Shown in pieces: positions 32,182 through 43,134 of a DNA stretch of 64,000 bases. The notes below the pieces were generated by a model that worked only from the letters and a program-made list of their open reading frames with translations, did not search any database and had not been told where the DNA came from. Within the stretch, counting starts at the first letter, position 1. Every line of letters starts with the position of its first letter. Origin of the DNA: Roseateles_B sp041912595 (lineage in GTDB: Bacteria; Pseudomonadota; Gammaproteobacteria; Burkholderiales; Burkholderiaceae_C); the NCBI GenBank assembly GCA_041912595.1, contig JAYRMR010000022.1, positions 1 through 64,000 on the forward strand. Direction: 5' to 3'. Made by a program: the position numbers and the translations under genes.

Positions 32182-32976
32182 ATGCGAGTCGGACTGATCA
32201 TCGTCGGGGACGAAATCCTCTCGGGCAAGCGCCAGGACAAGCACCTGGCGGCCACCATCGAGCGCCTGGCCGCGCGGGGCATGGGCCTCGCCTGGGCCCG
32301 CTACATCGGCGACGACCGCGACGCCCAGACGGCGGTCCTGCGCGAGGCCTTCGCCAGCGGCGACCTCGTCTTCAGCTGCGGCGGCATCGGCGCCACGCCG
32401 GACGACCACAGCCGGCAGGCCGCGGCCGCGGCGCTCGGGCGCCCGCTCGTGCTGCATCCGGAGGCGCGGGCGCTCATCTGGCAGCGCATCCAGGAGATGG
32501 CGCAGGAGCAGGGCAGCACGGCCGACGAGCACGCGCCGGACACCCAGCGCCGCTTCCAGATGGGCGAGTTCCCGGCGGGCGCCGGCCTCATCCCGAATCC
32601 CTACAACCGCATTCCCGGCTTCTTCGTGGGCGACGTCCATTTCGTGCCGGGCTTCCCGGTGATGGCCCACCCGATGATGGAATGGGTGCTGGACACCCGC
32701 TACCCGCAGCTGCGGCGCGAGCGCACCGTGCGGGAGCGCTCGGTGATCCTGCCCGGCGCCCTGGAAGGGACGCTCACGCCCCTGATGCTTCGGCTCGAGG
32801 CGGAGTTCCCGGGCATCAAGGTCTTCAGCCTGCCCAGCGTGGACCACCCCCAGTGGGGCCGCCATGTGGAATTGGGCGTCAAGGGCGATGCCGGCTCGCT
32901 GGAGGCGGCCTTTGCGGCGATGAAGGCCGGGCTTGCCCAACTTGGTGCATCCATTGGCACCGAATTGGTGCGATGA
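32182..32976 (+). CDS. CinA-N / molybdopterin-binding-like (MoaB/MogA fold) protein
   Basis: A 264-residue cytoplasmic protein. The N-terminal part has the CinA/MoaB signature GLIIVGDEILSGKRQDKH and SCGGIGATPDDHSRQAAA, followed by a C-terminal extension (IPGFFVGDVHFVPGFPVMA, ILPGALEGTLTPLMLRLE). There is no CinA C-terminal deamidase domain, so this is the stand-alone competence/damage-type protein common in proteobacteria. A pyrophosphatase-like role on nucleotides is known for relatives; none is proven here. The last 20 bases of the gene contain a perfect NtrC-type palindrome that belongs to the glnA control region. Confidence 0.87.
   Translation: MRVGLIIVGDEILSGKRQDKHLAATIERLAARGMGLAWARYIGDDRDAQTAVLREAFASGDLVFSCGGIGATPDDHSRQAAAAALGRPLVLHPEARALIWQRIQEMAQEQGSTADEHAPDTQRRFQMGEFPAGAGLIPNPYNRIPGFFVGDVHFVPGFPVMAHPMMEWVLDTRYPQLRRERTVRERSVILPGALEGTLTPLMLRLEAEFPGIKVFSLPSVDHPQWGRHVELGVKGDAGSLEAAFAAMKAGLAQLGASIGTELVR
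32957..32971 (+). promoter_or_regulatory. NtrC-binding site 1 (inside the end of the CinA-like gene)
   Basis: GCACCGAATTGGTGC is a perfect GCACC-N5-GGTGC palindrome, the NtrC consensus. It lies within the last six codons of the upstream gene, about 208 bases before the predicted glnA transcription start. This fits enhancer action at a distance. Confidence 0.75.
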
Positions 32977-32989
32977 TGGCGCTCGAATG

Positions 32990-33004
32990 GCTCCAGATTG
33001 GTGC
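32990..33004 (+). promoter_or_regulatory. NtrC-binding site 2
   Basis: GCTCCAGATTGGTGC differs from the GCACC-N5-GGTGC palindrome at one position. Its centre is 33 bases from site 1, three helical turns, as for the paired glnA enhancers of enteric bacteria. Confidence 0.65.
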
Positions 33005-33146
33005 ATGCCCCGGAGGGCCTGAACGCTGGCTTGTCGATCGGCGTCATGTCCCGGCAAGGGGCGGCGGCGCATAATCCCGCGTCGCCAGGGCCTGTGCACC
33101 GGGCTGGGCCGCCGCCGGATGAGGCGGGGGCCGCCATGCAACGCTT

Positions 33147-33162
33147 TGGCACGAAACCTGCT
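33147..33162 (+). promoter_or_regulatory. glnA: Sigma-54 promoter of glnA
   Basis: TGGCACGAAACCTGCT matches TGGCACG-N4-TTGCW with a single mismatch and has GG and GC exactly ten bases apart. The transcript should start near 33172. A further TTGGTGCATGC copy at 33169-33179 covers that start and could be a repressor or governor site for NtrC. Confidence 0.75.
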
Positions 33163-33255
33163 CTGTTTTTGGTGCATGCGCCGCCGGCTCGAGATCAGCC
33201 GCGGCGCCCGCCGAATTCCGAGACCCCCATACCTGCTACCCGCTAGGAGTGATTG

Positions 33256-34671
33256 ATGGCCAAGACCGTCGCTGATGTGATGAAGATGGTGAAGGAGAAC
33301 GAAGTCAAGTTCGTCGACTTCCGTTTCACCGATACCCGTGGCAAGGAACAGCACGTGTCCGTGCCTGTGTCTCACTTCGATGAAGACAAGTTCACGTCGG
33401 GCCATGCCTTCGACGGTTCGTCGATCGCCGGCTGGAAGGGCATCGAAGCCTCCGACATGCTGCTGATGCCGGATCCCAACACGGCCAACATCGACCCCTT
33501 CTTCGAAGAGCCGACCCTGATCCTGACCTGCGACGTCATCGATCCGGCCGACGGCAAGGCCTATGAGCGCGATCCCCGCTCCCTGGCCAAGCGCGCCGAA
33601 GCCTATCTGAAGGCCTCCGGCCTGGGCGACGCCGCCTTCTTCGGTCCCGAGCCCGAGTTCTTCATCTTCGACTCCGTGCGCTGGGCCAATGACATGTCCG
33701 GCTGCTTCTTCAAGATCGAATCCGAAGAAGCCGCCTGGAACACCGGCAAGGAATACGAGCACGGCAACAGCGGCTACCGTCCCACCGTCAAGGGCGGCTA
33801 CTTCCCCGTGCCCCCGGTCGACAGCGGCCAGGACATGCGCTCGGAGATGTGCCTGATCCTTGAATCGCTGGGCATCCCCGTCGAAGTGCACCACCACGAA
33901 GTGGCGAACGCCGGCCAGATGGAAATCGGCACGAAGTTCAGCTCGCTGGTCGAGCGCGCCGACTGGACGCAGCTGCAGAAGTACGTGATCCAGAACGTGG
34001 CCCACGCCTACGGCAAGACCGCCACCTTCATGCCCAAGCCCATCGTCGGCGACAACGGCAGCGGCATGCACGTGCACCAGTCCGTGTGGAAGGACGGCAA
34101 GAACCTGTTCGCCGGTGACGGCTATGCAGGCCTGAGCGATTTCGCCCTGTACTACATCGGCGGCATCATCAAGCACGCCCGCGCCCTGAACGCCATCACG
34201 AACCCCGGCACCAACAGCTACAAGCGCCTGGTCCCCGGCTTCGAAGCCCCGGTGAAGCTGGCCTACTCGGCCAAGAACCGCTCGGCCTCGATCCGCATCC
34301 CGTACGTCGCGAACCCCAAGGGCCGCCGCGTGGAAGCCCGCTTCCCGGATCCCAGCGCCAACCCCTACCTGTGCTTCGCTGCCCTGCTGATGGCCGGCCT
34401 GGACGGCGTGGAGAACAAGATCCATCCGGGCGAAGCCGCCACGAAGGACCTGTACCACCTGCCCCCGGAAGAAGACGCGAAGATCCCGACCGTCTGCCAC
34501 AGCCTGGATCAGGCCCTGGAATATCTGGACAAGGACCGTGCCTTCCTGACCAAGGGCGGCGTGTTCACCGATGCCTTCATCGATGCCTACATCGACCTGA
34601 AGATGCAGGAAGTGACCCGTTTCCGCATGGCCACCCACCCGGTCGAGTACGACATGTACTACGCCCTGTGA
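33256..34671 (+). CDS. glnA: Glutamine synthetase, type I
   Basis: A 471-residue enzyme that makes glutamine from glutamate, ammonia and ATP; it forms a cytoplasmic dodecamer. Visible family features are FDGSSIAGWKGI, FGPEPEFFIFD, NGSGMHVHQS, the ATP/glutamate loop NPGTNSYKRLVPG, NRSASIRIP and EARFPDPSANPYL. The adenylylation site is Tyr400 in KDLYHLPPEE, so the enzyme should be controlled by GlnE. The start is the ATG at 33256 behind TAGGAG; the TTG at 33253 is not needed. It is preceded by a sigma-54 promoter with NtrC sites and followed by a terminator, then a small gene and ntrBC. Codon use is more biased to C/G-ending highly expressed codons than in its neighbours. Confidence 0.98.
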   Translation: MAKTVADVMKMVKENEVKFVDFRFTDTRGKEQHVSVPVSHFDEDKFTSGHAFDGSSIAGWKGIEASDMLLMPDPNTANIDPFFEEPTLILTCDVIDPADGKAYERDPRSLAKRAEAYLKASGLGDAAFFGPEPEFFIFDSVRWANDMSGCFFKIESEEAAWNTGKEYEHGNSGYRPTVKGGYFPVPPVDSGQDMRSEMCLILESLGIPVEVHHHEVANAGQMEIGTKFSSLVERADWTQLQKYVIQNVAHAYGKTATFMPKPIVGDNGSGMHVHQSVWKDGKNLFAGDGYAGLSDFALYYIGGIIKHARALNAITNPGTNSYKRLVPGFEAPVKLAYSAKNRSASIRIPYVANPKGRRVEARFPDPSANPYLCFAALLMAGLDGVENKIHPGEAATKDLYHLPPEEDAKIPTVCHSLDQALEYLDKDRAFLTKGGVFTDAFIDAYIDLKMQEVTRFRMATHPVEYDMYYAL

Positions 34672-34710
34672 TGGGGATGCGCGGGGTGTCTGCACGGACC
34701 GCGCAACAAG

Positions 34711-34741
34711 AGGGACGGCACCTGCCGTCCCTTTTTCTTTT
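34711..34741 (+). terminator. Rho-independent terminator after glnA
   Basis: AGGGACGGCA (34711-34720) pairs with TGCCGTCCCT (34723-34732) around a two-base gap, followed by TTTTCTTTT. Flanking GCAACAA / TTGTTGC can extend the stem. It separates glnA from ntrBC expression, as in enteric bacteria. Confidence 0.88.
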
Positions 34742-34833
34742 GTTGCGGGGTGTTTGCAGGCGTCATTCCGACGCGATGTTCGGCCCGGGATGCGCCACAA
34801 TGGCTGCTCTTGGCTCCGAACGCGCCCCGCTGC

Positions 34834-35376
34834 ATGCAAAGCAACACCACCTTCTCCTTCCGCGGCCCGGTCGCGCACGGCCTGGTCCTGCTGACCGGAC
34901 TGCTGGTACTGAGCGCCCCGCTGGCCGCTACGGCCCAGGCGAGTCAAGGCTCCCAGGTCTACCGCTGCCCCGGCCCGCCGGTGCTCTACACGGATTCCCT
35001 TTCGCCGAAGGAAGCCCAGGAAAAGGGCTGCCGCACGATCGAGGGCTCGCCGGTGACGGTGGTGTCGGTGCCCAAGCCGGCGCGCCCGGCCGTCTCGGGG
35101 CCTGGCAATGCTGATGGCTCGGCCGCCAAGGTGGACCAGACCCTGCAGAAGGCCCGCGACTCTGACCGCCGTGCCGTGCTGGAGCGCGAGCTCCGTGAAG
35201 CGGAAGGCAAGCTCGGCGAGCTGCAGAAGGAATACGCCAACGGCACGCCCGAGCGCCGCGGTGACGAGCGCAACTACCAGAAGTACCTGGACCGCGTGGC
35301 CGACCTCAAGGCCAGCATCTCGCGCCAGGAAGGCGACATCGCGGCCATCAAGCGGGAAATTTCCAAACTGCCCTGA
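34834..35376 (+). CDS. Exported DUF4124-like coiled-coil protein
   Basis: A 180-residue protein with a signal peptide (VAHGLVLLTGLLVLSAPLAATAQA). A short domain like DUF4124 (SQVYRCPGPPVLYTDSL with a later Cys in EKGCRTIEG) is followed by a disordered Pro/Ser linker and a coiled coil of about 80 residues (VLERELREAEGKLGELQ, YLDRVADLKASISRQ). It sits between glnA and ntrB, an arrangement often seen in Burkholderiales. The start is the ATG at 34834; the frame upstream lacks a signal. Function unknown; a role in nitrogen control is not implied. Confidence 0.78.
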   Translation: MQSNTTFSFRGPVAHGLVLLTGLLVLSAPLAATAQASQGSQVYRCPGPPVLYTDSLSPKEAQEKGCRTIEGSPVTVVSVPKPARPAVSGPGNADGSAAKVDQTLQKARDSDRRAVLERELREAEGKLGELQKEYANGTPERRGDERNYQKYLDRVADLKASISRQEGDIAAIKREISKLP

Positions 35377-35402
35377 GCAACGTGCCGGGGCTGGACTCCG
35401 AC

Positions 35403-36494
35403 ATGACTGCCATTGATCAAGACCCCGAGGGCCTGCGCGCCCTGGACATGCTGGCCACCATGGTGGCGCTCGTGCACCGCGATGGTGCCTGTGTGCATGT
35501 CAACGCGGCACTGGAGACCCAGATGCAGCTCTCGCGCCGTGTGTTGGCGCGCAGCCATGTGCAGGACTGGCTCGAAGATGGGGCACGGCTGCGCGAGGCC
35601 ATCGACGGCGTCTCCCGCAATGCCTATTCCAGCAGCCGCTTCGAGACCCTGCTGCGCCGGGGCCTGCGGCCGCACGAGGAGGCGCTGCCCGTCCAGGTGA
35701 TCGTGAGCCAGACGGACTCGCCGGAGCTGCTGCTGCTCGAGCTGATCGAGAACGCCCAGCAGTCGCGCCAGGACCGCGAGGAGCGCACGCTGGATCAGGT
35801 GCAGGCGACCAAGGAGCTGATCCGCAACCTCGCCCACGAGATCAAGAACCCGCTGGGCGGCATCCGCGGCGCGGCGCAGTTGCTGGCGCTGGAGCTGCAG
35901 CCCACCGAGCTCGGCCCCGAGCTGGCCGAGTACACCGACGTCATCATCCACGAGGCCGACCGCCTGCAGTCCCTCGTCGACCGCCTGCTGGCGCCGCACC
36001 GGCGCGCGCAGGTGGTGGGGGACGTCAACATCCACGAGGTCTGCGAACGCGTGCGCTCGCTGATCCTGGTCGAGTACCCCAAGGGGCTCAAGGTCCGGCG
36101 CGACTACGACACCTCGCTGCCCGACTTCCGCGGGGACCGCGAGCAGCTGATCCAGGCGGTGCTCAACATCGTGCAGAACGCCGCCCAGGCCCTGGCGCCG
36201 CGCATCGCCGCCGGGGACGCCGAGATCGTGCTGCGCACGCGCGTGGCGCGGCAGGTCACCCTCGGCAAGCAGCGCTGGCGCCTGGCACTGGAATTGCATA
36301 TCGAGGACAACGGGCCGGGCGTGCCGCCCGAGATCCACGACCGCATCTTCTATCCCCTGGTCTCAGGGCGGGAGGGCGGTTCGGGCCTCGGGCTGACACT
36401 CTCGCAGACGATCGCGCAACAGCACCAGGGCATGATCGACTGCGACAGCGAGCCTGGACGGACGGACTTCCGAATCACCCTGCCTTTGCCTTGA
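35403..36494 (+). CDS. glnL: Nitrogen regulation sensor histidine kinase NtrB
   Basis: A 363-residue cytoplasmic kinase without membrane helices. The N-terminal PAS-like domain (about 10-120) leads to the phospho-acceptor H-box with His145 (RNLAHEIKNPLGGIRGAAQLL, shown here in part as AHEIKNPLGG). The ATPase domain has the N-box NIVQNAAQAL and the G boxes EDNGPGVPPEI and GREGGSGLGLTLSQ. It phosphorylates NtrC when nitrogen is low, under PII control. The start is the ATG at 35403; a GTG at 35382 is in frame but lacks a ribosome site. ntrC follows 30 bases later. Confidence 0.94.
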   Translation: MTAIDQDPEGLRALDMLATMVALVHRDGACVHVNAALETQMQLSRRVLARSHVQDWLEDGARLREAIDGVSRNAYSSSRFETLLRRGLRPHEEALPVQVIVSQTDSPELLLLELIENAQQSRQDREERTLDQVQATKELIRNLAHEIKNPLGGIRGAAQLLALELQPTELGPELAEYTDVIIHEADRLQSLVDRLLAPHRRAQVVGDVNIHEVCERVRSLILVEYPKGLKVRRDYDTSLPDFRGDREQLIQAVLNIVQNAAQALAPRIAAGDAEIVLRTRVARQVTLGKQRWRLALELHIEDNGPGVPPEIHDRIFYPLVSGREGGSGLGLTLSQTIAQQHQGMIDCDSEPGRTDFRITLPLP

Positions 36495-36524
36495 GGGAGT
36501 GCTTGTGGCAAAGGGGAGAGCTGC

Positions 36525-38027
<1,503 letters not shown>

Positions 38028-38040
38028 GCGCGGCCCGGGC

Positions 38041-39000
38041 TCAGGCGGGCAGCTTGTCCAGCCAGACGCCGATGCCCTGGGCGTTCAGCTCGATGTCCAT
38101 GGCCAGCAGCGCCAGCTGCCGCTCGCGCGGCAGCGTGCAGCCGTGCGCGGCCAGCGAGTCCAGGTAGAGCCCGGACAGCGCCGCCTTGAGCGCCTCGTGG
38201 CGCTCCTCGGCGCCGCGCAGGGCCAGGCTCAGCGCCACGGTCTCGTCGAGCAGCGCCAGCAGCGCCTCGTGCAGCGCGCGGACCTCGCCCTCGCTCTGGC
38301 CGATCCGCCCGAAGTGCGTGAGCAGCATGCCCTGCGGCCGGGCGTCGACCATGCGCTGCATCGACTGCTTCAGCGCGTCCGGCTCGAACTGCACCGGCGT
38401 GCTCGTGGGGAAGACCCAGGGCCGGCCGTCCACGTCGAATTCGCGGTAGGACAGGCCGAAGGTGTCCCCCGTGAACCAGCAGCCGCTTCGCGCGTCGAAG
38501 AGGCAGTGGTGGTGGCGGGCATGGCCCGGCGTGTCGATCAGCAGCAGCTCGCGGCCGCCCACGTGCACGCGCTGGCCGTCCTCGCTGGCCACGGCGCGTT
38601 CGGCGGGCACGGCCTGGAGCTGGCCGTAGGAGCGCTGCATCTCCTCCTCGCCGTAGACCGCGAGCGCCCCGGCCCACAGGGCGCGCGGATCCACCAGGTG
38701 GCGCAGGCCGCGCGGATGCGCCAGCAGCCGTGCCTGCGGCAGCGACTGCATCAGCAGCCCGACGCCCCCGGCGTGGTCCAGGTGCACATGCGTGGGGATC
38801 ACCCAGTCCACGGCCTCGGGCGCGAGCCCCAGGTGGGCGAGGGCGCCCAGCAGCCGCGGGACGGCATGGTTGGTGCCGGTGTCGATGAAGGCCGCGCGGC
38901 CCTCGTCGACCACGAGGTAGGCGGCGTCGAAGTCGTCGCGCTGGAAGGCGGTGTCGATGCGGTACAGGCCGGGGCCCAAGGACAGCAGAAACGGTGGCAT
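38041..39000 (-). CDS. MBL-fold metallo-hydrolase
   Basis: A 319-residue cytoplasmic protein of the metallo-beta-lactamase superfamily. The zinc-binding motif HVHLDHAGG is present, with the further ligands His in LLAHPRGLRHLV, the Asp/His in IDTPGHARHHHCLF and FTGDTFGLSYREF, and a late THFGRIG. It resembles the glyoxalase II/flavorubredoxin-type hydrolases, but the substrate cannot be named. A C-terminal helical extension of about 90 residues follows. It converges on ntrC with 14 bases between stops and is divergent from def with about 50 bases between starts. Confidence 0.87.
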   Translation of the reverse strand: MPPFLLSLGPGLYRIDTAFQRDDFDAAYLVVDEGRAAFIDTGTNHAVPRLLGALAHLGLAPEAVDWVIPTHVHLDHAGGVGLLMQSLPQARLLAHPRGLRHLVDPRALWAGALAVYGEEEMQRSYGQLQAVPAERAVASEDGQRVHVGGRELLLIDTPGHARHHHCLFDARSGCWFTGDTFGLSYREFDVDGRPWVFPTSTPVQFEPDALKQSMQRMVDARPQGMLLTHFGRIGQSEGEVRALHEALLALLDETVALSLALRGAEERHEALKAALSGLYLDSLAAHGCTLPRERQLALLAMDIELNAQGIGVWLDKLPA

Positions 39001-39010
39001 GCAGGCTCCC

Positions 39011-39016
39011 TAGAAT
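39011..39016 (+). promoter_or_regulatory. Candidate minus-10 element of def
   Basis: TAGAAT matches five of six positions of the minus-10 consensus and lies 36 bases before the def ATG, in the short divergent space. No good minus-35 was seen at 16-18 bases upstream, so this is tentative. Confidence 0.35.
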
Positions 39017-39051
39017 GCCCGCAACGATAACTGATGCGTGAGGACGACCCC

Positions 39052-39588
39052 ATGGCTGTTCGCGAGCTGCTGAAGATGGGCGATGAGCGCCTGCTGCGTG
39101 TGGCCCAGCCGGTGACGGCATTCGGCACGCCCGAGCTGGCGGCGCTCATCGAGGACATGCAGGACACGATGACGGCCGCGAACGGGGCGGGCCTCGCCGC
39201 GCCGCAGATCGGCGTGGACCTGCAGGTGGTCCTGTTCGGCTTCGAGCGCAACGAGCGCTACCCGGAGGCGCCGCCGGTGCCGCTGACGGTGCTGATCAAC
39301 CCCGTCATCACGCCGCTGGGCGAGGCCGAGGAGGACGGCTGGGAGGGCTGCCTCTCGGTACCGGGCCTGCGTGGCGTCGTGCCCCGCTGGCAGCGCATCC
39401 GCTACAGCGGTGTCGACCCTCAGGGCCGGCCCATCGAGCGCGAGGCCGAGGGCTTCCATGCGCGGGTGGTGCAGCACGAGTGCGACCACCTCATCGGGCG
39501 GCTCTACCCCTCGCGCATCCGGGACTTCAGCCGCTTCGGCTACACCTCGGTCCTGTTCCCCGACCTGGACCCGAACACGGACGACTGA
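39052..39588 (+). CDS. def: Peptide deformylase
   Basis: A 178-residue metalloenzyme that removes the formyl group from the initiator methionine of new proteins. The three deformylase motifs are present: GAGLAAPQIGV, EGCLSVPGLRG (metal Cys) and QHECDHLIGRL (HExxH metal site). The start chosen is the ATG at 39052 (MAVRELLKMGDERLL), the normal family N terminus; a GTG at 39034 would add six residues. It stands alone rather than beside fmt, so it may be one of two deformylases in the genome. Confidence 0.94.
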   Translation: MAVRELLKMGDERLLRVAQPVTAFGTPELAALIEDMQDTMTAANGAGLAAPQIGVDLQVVLFGFERNERYPEAPPVPLTVLINPVITPLGEAEEDGWEGCLSVPGLRGVVPRWQRIRYSGVDPQGRPIEREAEGFHARVVQHECDHLIGRLYPSRIRDFSRFGYTSVLFPDLDPNTDD

Positions 39589-39706
39589 ACACGGGCGGCT
39601 GAACGCCCGCGTTCGCAGCGCGGGCGAACTCCGCCCACCTGTTACATCCGCGGCGTCATCCCGCAGGCGGCCTGCTGCGTTGGGGCTGCAGCCGAGGAGA
39701 GCCTCC

Positions 39707-41758
39707 ATGCCCACAACGACATCGTCCCGCGCCCGACCCTGGCGCCCCCTGGCCACCGCGCTGCTGCTGGCCGCCAGCCTCTGGGCGCCGATGGCGCATG
39801 CGGAGGATCCGCCCACGCGCGCGGCCCGCGTCGCCGAGACACAGGGCACGGCCTGGGTCTTCGATGCCGAGACCAAAGACTGGCAGCGCCTCGCGCCTAA
39901 TCAGACGCTGGGGGAGGGGGACCGCATCCGCACCGAGCGCGACGGCCGCCTCGCCCTCCGCGTGGGCTCCACGAGCCTGTGGGTGGACCAGTCCGCTGAC
40001 CTCGAACTGAGCCGCCTCGACGAGGACCACCTCGAGCTGTTGCTCGCCCGCGGCCAGCTGGGCCTGCGCCTGCGCAACGCCGAGGCCGTGCGCGAGCTGC
40101 AGGTGCGCACGCGCGAGGGGCGCTTCTCCTTCGAGCGCAAGGGCCTGTACCGCATCGACCAGCTCGACCGCGGCAGCCGCGCCTACAACTGGGAGGGCGA
40201 GCTGCGCTTCGAGGCCCGCGCGCCGGGCACGCCGCCCGTGTGGCTGCAGCCCAATGAACAGGCCGAGTTCTGGTGGGGCGACGGCCCGCGCGTCGAGCGC
40301 CAGGTGCTGGAGCGCGATCGCTTCGCCGACTGGCTGCTGGGCATGAACCGCAGCGAGGGCGACCTGCCGGCCTACCGCTATGTCTCGCCTGAGATGACCG
40401 GCGCCGAGGACCTTGACCGCCACGGGCGCTGGGAGGCCTCGGACGAGTACGGCACCGTCTGGATTCCGCAGCAGGTGGCGCCGGACTGGGCCCCCTACCG
40501 CTACGGCCGCTGGACCTGGACCCGCCACTGGGGCTGGACCTGGGTGGACGATGCGCCCTGGGGCTTCGCGCCCTTCCACTACGGCCGCTGGGTCATGGTG
40601 CGCGAGCGCTGGTGCTGGGTGCCCGGCCGCTATGTCGCGCGCCCGGTCTATGCGCCGGCCCTGGTGGCCTGGGTGGGCGGCCCGAACGTGAGCGTGGGCA
40701 TCAGCATCGGCGCGCGGCCGGTGCCGCGCTATGGCTGGTATCCGCTGGCCCCGCGCGAGGTCTATGTGCCGAGCTACCGCCACACCCCGCATTACGAGCA
40801 GCGCATCAACCGTGAGCATGACCCCGTGACCGTGGTGAACCGCGGCCCGGCCCCGGTGCCGCGCAGCAACCGCGACGTGCATGGCGCCGTCAGCGTCTGG
40901 AACGATGGGGCCGCCCGCGCGGTGGCCCCTGCCGACACCCACGTGCCGCTACGGCCGCTGCCGCAGGCGCCCGGCCGTCAGGAGTGGCGTCCGCAGGAGG
41001 CCCGCGGCGATGCCGGCGTCCCGCTGCGGGCCCTGCCGGGCCAGGCCTCCGCGATGCCTGCGGTGCCGGGCGTGGCCACGCCGCTCGACCTTTCCCCGGC
41101 TCGCCGGGACGGGGGACGCGGCCGGGGCGATCGTGGCGAGGATCCGGGCCCGGGCGTGCCGGTGCGCTTGCAGCCGGGCCAGGCACCGGTGATGAACTCG
41201 ACGCCCCCGGTGGCGCCGCCCGCCGCGGTGCCGGTGCCCCAGGTCAGCGTGCCGGCCGCGCCCACCGCCGTGCCGCAGGTCGTGCCGGCCCGTCCGCGTG
41301 ACGACGGCCCGCCCCTGCGCCGCCTGCCCGACACGCCCTCGCGCCTGGAGGGTCGCGAACCGGCCCAACAGATGTCGGGGCAGGGTCCGACGGCGCTCCC
41401 CGAGCGCGCGTTCCAGGAGCGCCAGGACCGCGATCGCCAGGACCGCGAGCGTGCCGACCGTGAACGCCAGGACCGCGAGCGCCTGATGGAGCGCGACCGC
41501 CAGGAACGCCAGGAGCGCGTGGACCGCCTGGAGCGCCAGGAGCGCCAGCAGCGCTTCGAGCAGCAGCAGCGGGAGGTGCCCCTGCGCCAGATTCAGCCGG
41601 AGCGCCCCCGCGAGATGCCTCGTGAGGTGGTCCGCGAGCCGGTCCGTGCGCCGGAGGTGCCGCGCGCGGCGCCCCCGCAGCGCCAGGAGGAGGCACGGCC
41701 CGCGCGGCCGGCCCCGCAGGACAACGTGCCACGCAAGGGCCGCCAGGACGAGCGCTGA
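39707..41758 (+). CDS. Exported FecR-like / DUF6600 protein with low-complexity charged C terminus
   Basis: A 683-residue exported protein. After a signal peptide (WRPLATALLLAASLWAPMAHA) comes a FecR-like beta domain to about residue 200 (GTAWVFDAETKDWQRL, GRLALRVGSTSLWVDQS, LLLARGQLGLRLRN). A Trp/Tyr-rich DUF6600 region follows (RYGRWTWTRHWGWTWVDD, PWGFAPFHYGRWVMV, WCWVPGRYV). The last 250 residues are Pro/Ala-rich, then an Arg/Asp/Gln/Glu repeat region (DRQDRERADRERQDRERL) likely to be coiled coil. Function unknown; a cell-surface or envelope role is inferred from export and composition. Confidence 0.86.
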   Translation: MPTTTSSRARPWRPLATALLLAASLWAPMAHAEDPPTRAARVAETQGTAWVFDAETKDWQRLAPNQTLGEGDRIRTERDGRLALRVGSTSLWVDQSADLELSRLDEDHLELLLARGQLGLRLRNAEAVRELQVRTREGRFSFERKGLYRIDQLDRGSRAYNWEGELRFEARAPGTPPVWLQPNEQAEFWWGDGPRVERQVLERDRFADWLLGMNRSEGDLPAYRYVSPEMTGAEDLDRHGRWEASDEYGTVWIPQQVAPDWAPYRYGRWTWTRHWGWTWVDDAPWGFAPFHYGRWVMVRERWCWVPGRYVARPVYAPALVAWVGGPNVSVGISIGARPVPRYGWYPLAPREVYVPSYRHTPHYEQRINREHDPVTVVNRGPAPVPRSNRDVHGAVSVWNDGAARAVAPADTHVPLRPLPQAPGRQEWRPQEARGDAGVPLRALPGQASAMPAVPGVATPLDLSPARRDGGRGRGDRGEDPGPGVPVRLQPGQAPVMNSTPPVAPPAAVPVPQVSVPAAPTAVPQVVPARPRDDGPPLRRLPDTPSRLEGREPAQQMSGQGPTALPERAFQERQDRDRQDRERADRERQDRERLMERDRQERQERVDRLERQERQQRFEQQQREVPLRQIQPERPREMPREVVREPVRAPEVPRAAPPQRQEEARPARPAPQDNVPRKGRQDER

Positions 41759-41783
41759 GCCGCCGGGCGGGGCAGGGCGCCGC

Positions 41784-42416
41784 TCAGAGCAGCGGCGCGA
41801 GCCCCTTCCAGACCTGCTCCAGCATCAGCGGGTGAGCCTTGGCCAGCGGGTGGATGCGGTCGGCCTGGAACCAGGCCTCGGCGTCGGGGCGATCGGCCAC
41901 GCCCGCGAGCAGGAAGGGCACGAGCCCGGCCTTCTCCTCGCGGGCCACGGTCTCGAAGATGTCCGCGAATTCCTTGCCGTAGGCGGCGCCGTAGTTGGCT
42001 GGCATCTGCATGCCTACCACCAGCACGCGGGCGCCGGCCTTGCGGCTGTCCTGGACCATGGCGCGCAGGTTGTCGCGGGTCATGGCGAGCGGCAGGCCGC
42101 GCAGGGCATCGTTGCCGCCCAGCTCGATGATGACGTGGCTCGGCTGCTCCTTCTTGAGCAGCGCACCAAGGCGTGAGCGCCCGCCCGAGGTCGTTTCCCC
42201 GCTGATGCTGGCGTTGACCACCTCGATCTCGCGCTTCTGCGCCTTCAGCCGCGCCTCGAGCAGGGCCACCCAGCCGCTGCCGCGCGCGAGGCCGTATTCG
42301 GCCGAGATGCTGTCGCCCAGCACCAGGATCTTGCGTTTCGTCGCGCTGGCATGACCTGGCACCAACAGCAGGGCCAGGCTCAGGCTAGAGTAGGCCATCC
42401 ACATTCGGCGTTGCAT
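41784..42416 (-). CDS. tesA: Multifunctional acyl-CoA thioesterase I / lysophospholipase TesA-like
   Basis: A 210-residue SGNH-family esterase, exported (signal WMAYSSLSLALLLVPGHASA). The four blocks are visible: nucleophile Ser in LVLGDSISAEYGL, Gly in SISGETTSGGRS, Asn in ELGGNDALRG and the Asp/His pair in ADRIHPLAKAH. It hydrolyses acyl esters and thioesters in the periplasm. The start is the ATG at 42416 because GAGGAG lies four bases upstream; the in-frame ATG at 42428 would overlap that site. It is divergent from an ABC ATPase with only ten bases between the start codons, the same pairing as tesA/ybbA in E. coli. Confidence 0.9.
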   Translation of the reverse strand: MQRRMWMAYSSLSLALLLVPGHASATKRKILVLGDSISAEYGLARGSGWVALLEARLKAQKREIEVVNASISGETTSGGRSRLGALLKKEQPSHVIIELGGNDALRGLPLAMTRDNLRAMVQDSRKAGARVLVVGMQMPANYGAAYGKEFADIFETVAREEKAGLVPFLLAGVADRPDAEAWFQADRIHPLAKAHPLMLEQVWKGLAPLL

Positions 42417-42426
42417 CGCGCTCCTC

Positions 42427-43131
<705 letters not shown>

Positions 43132-43134
43132 CGG

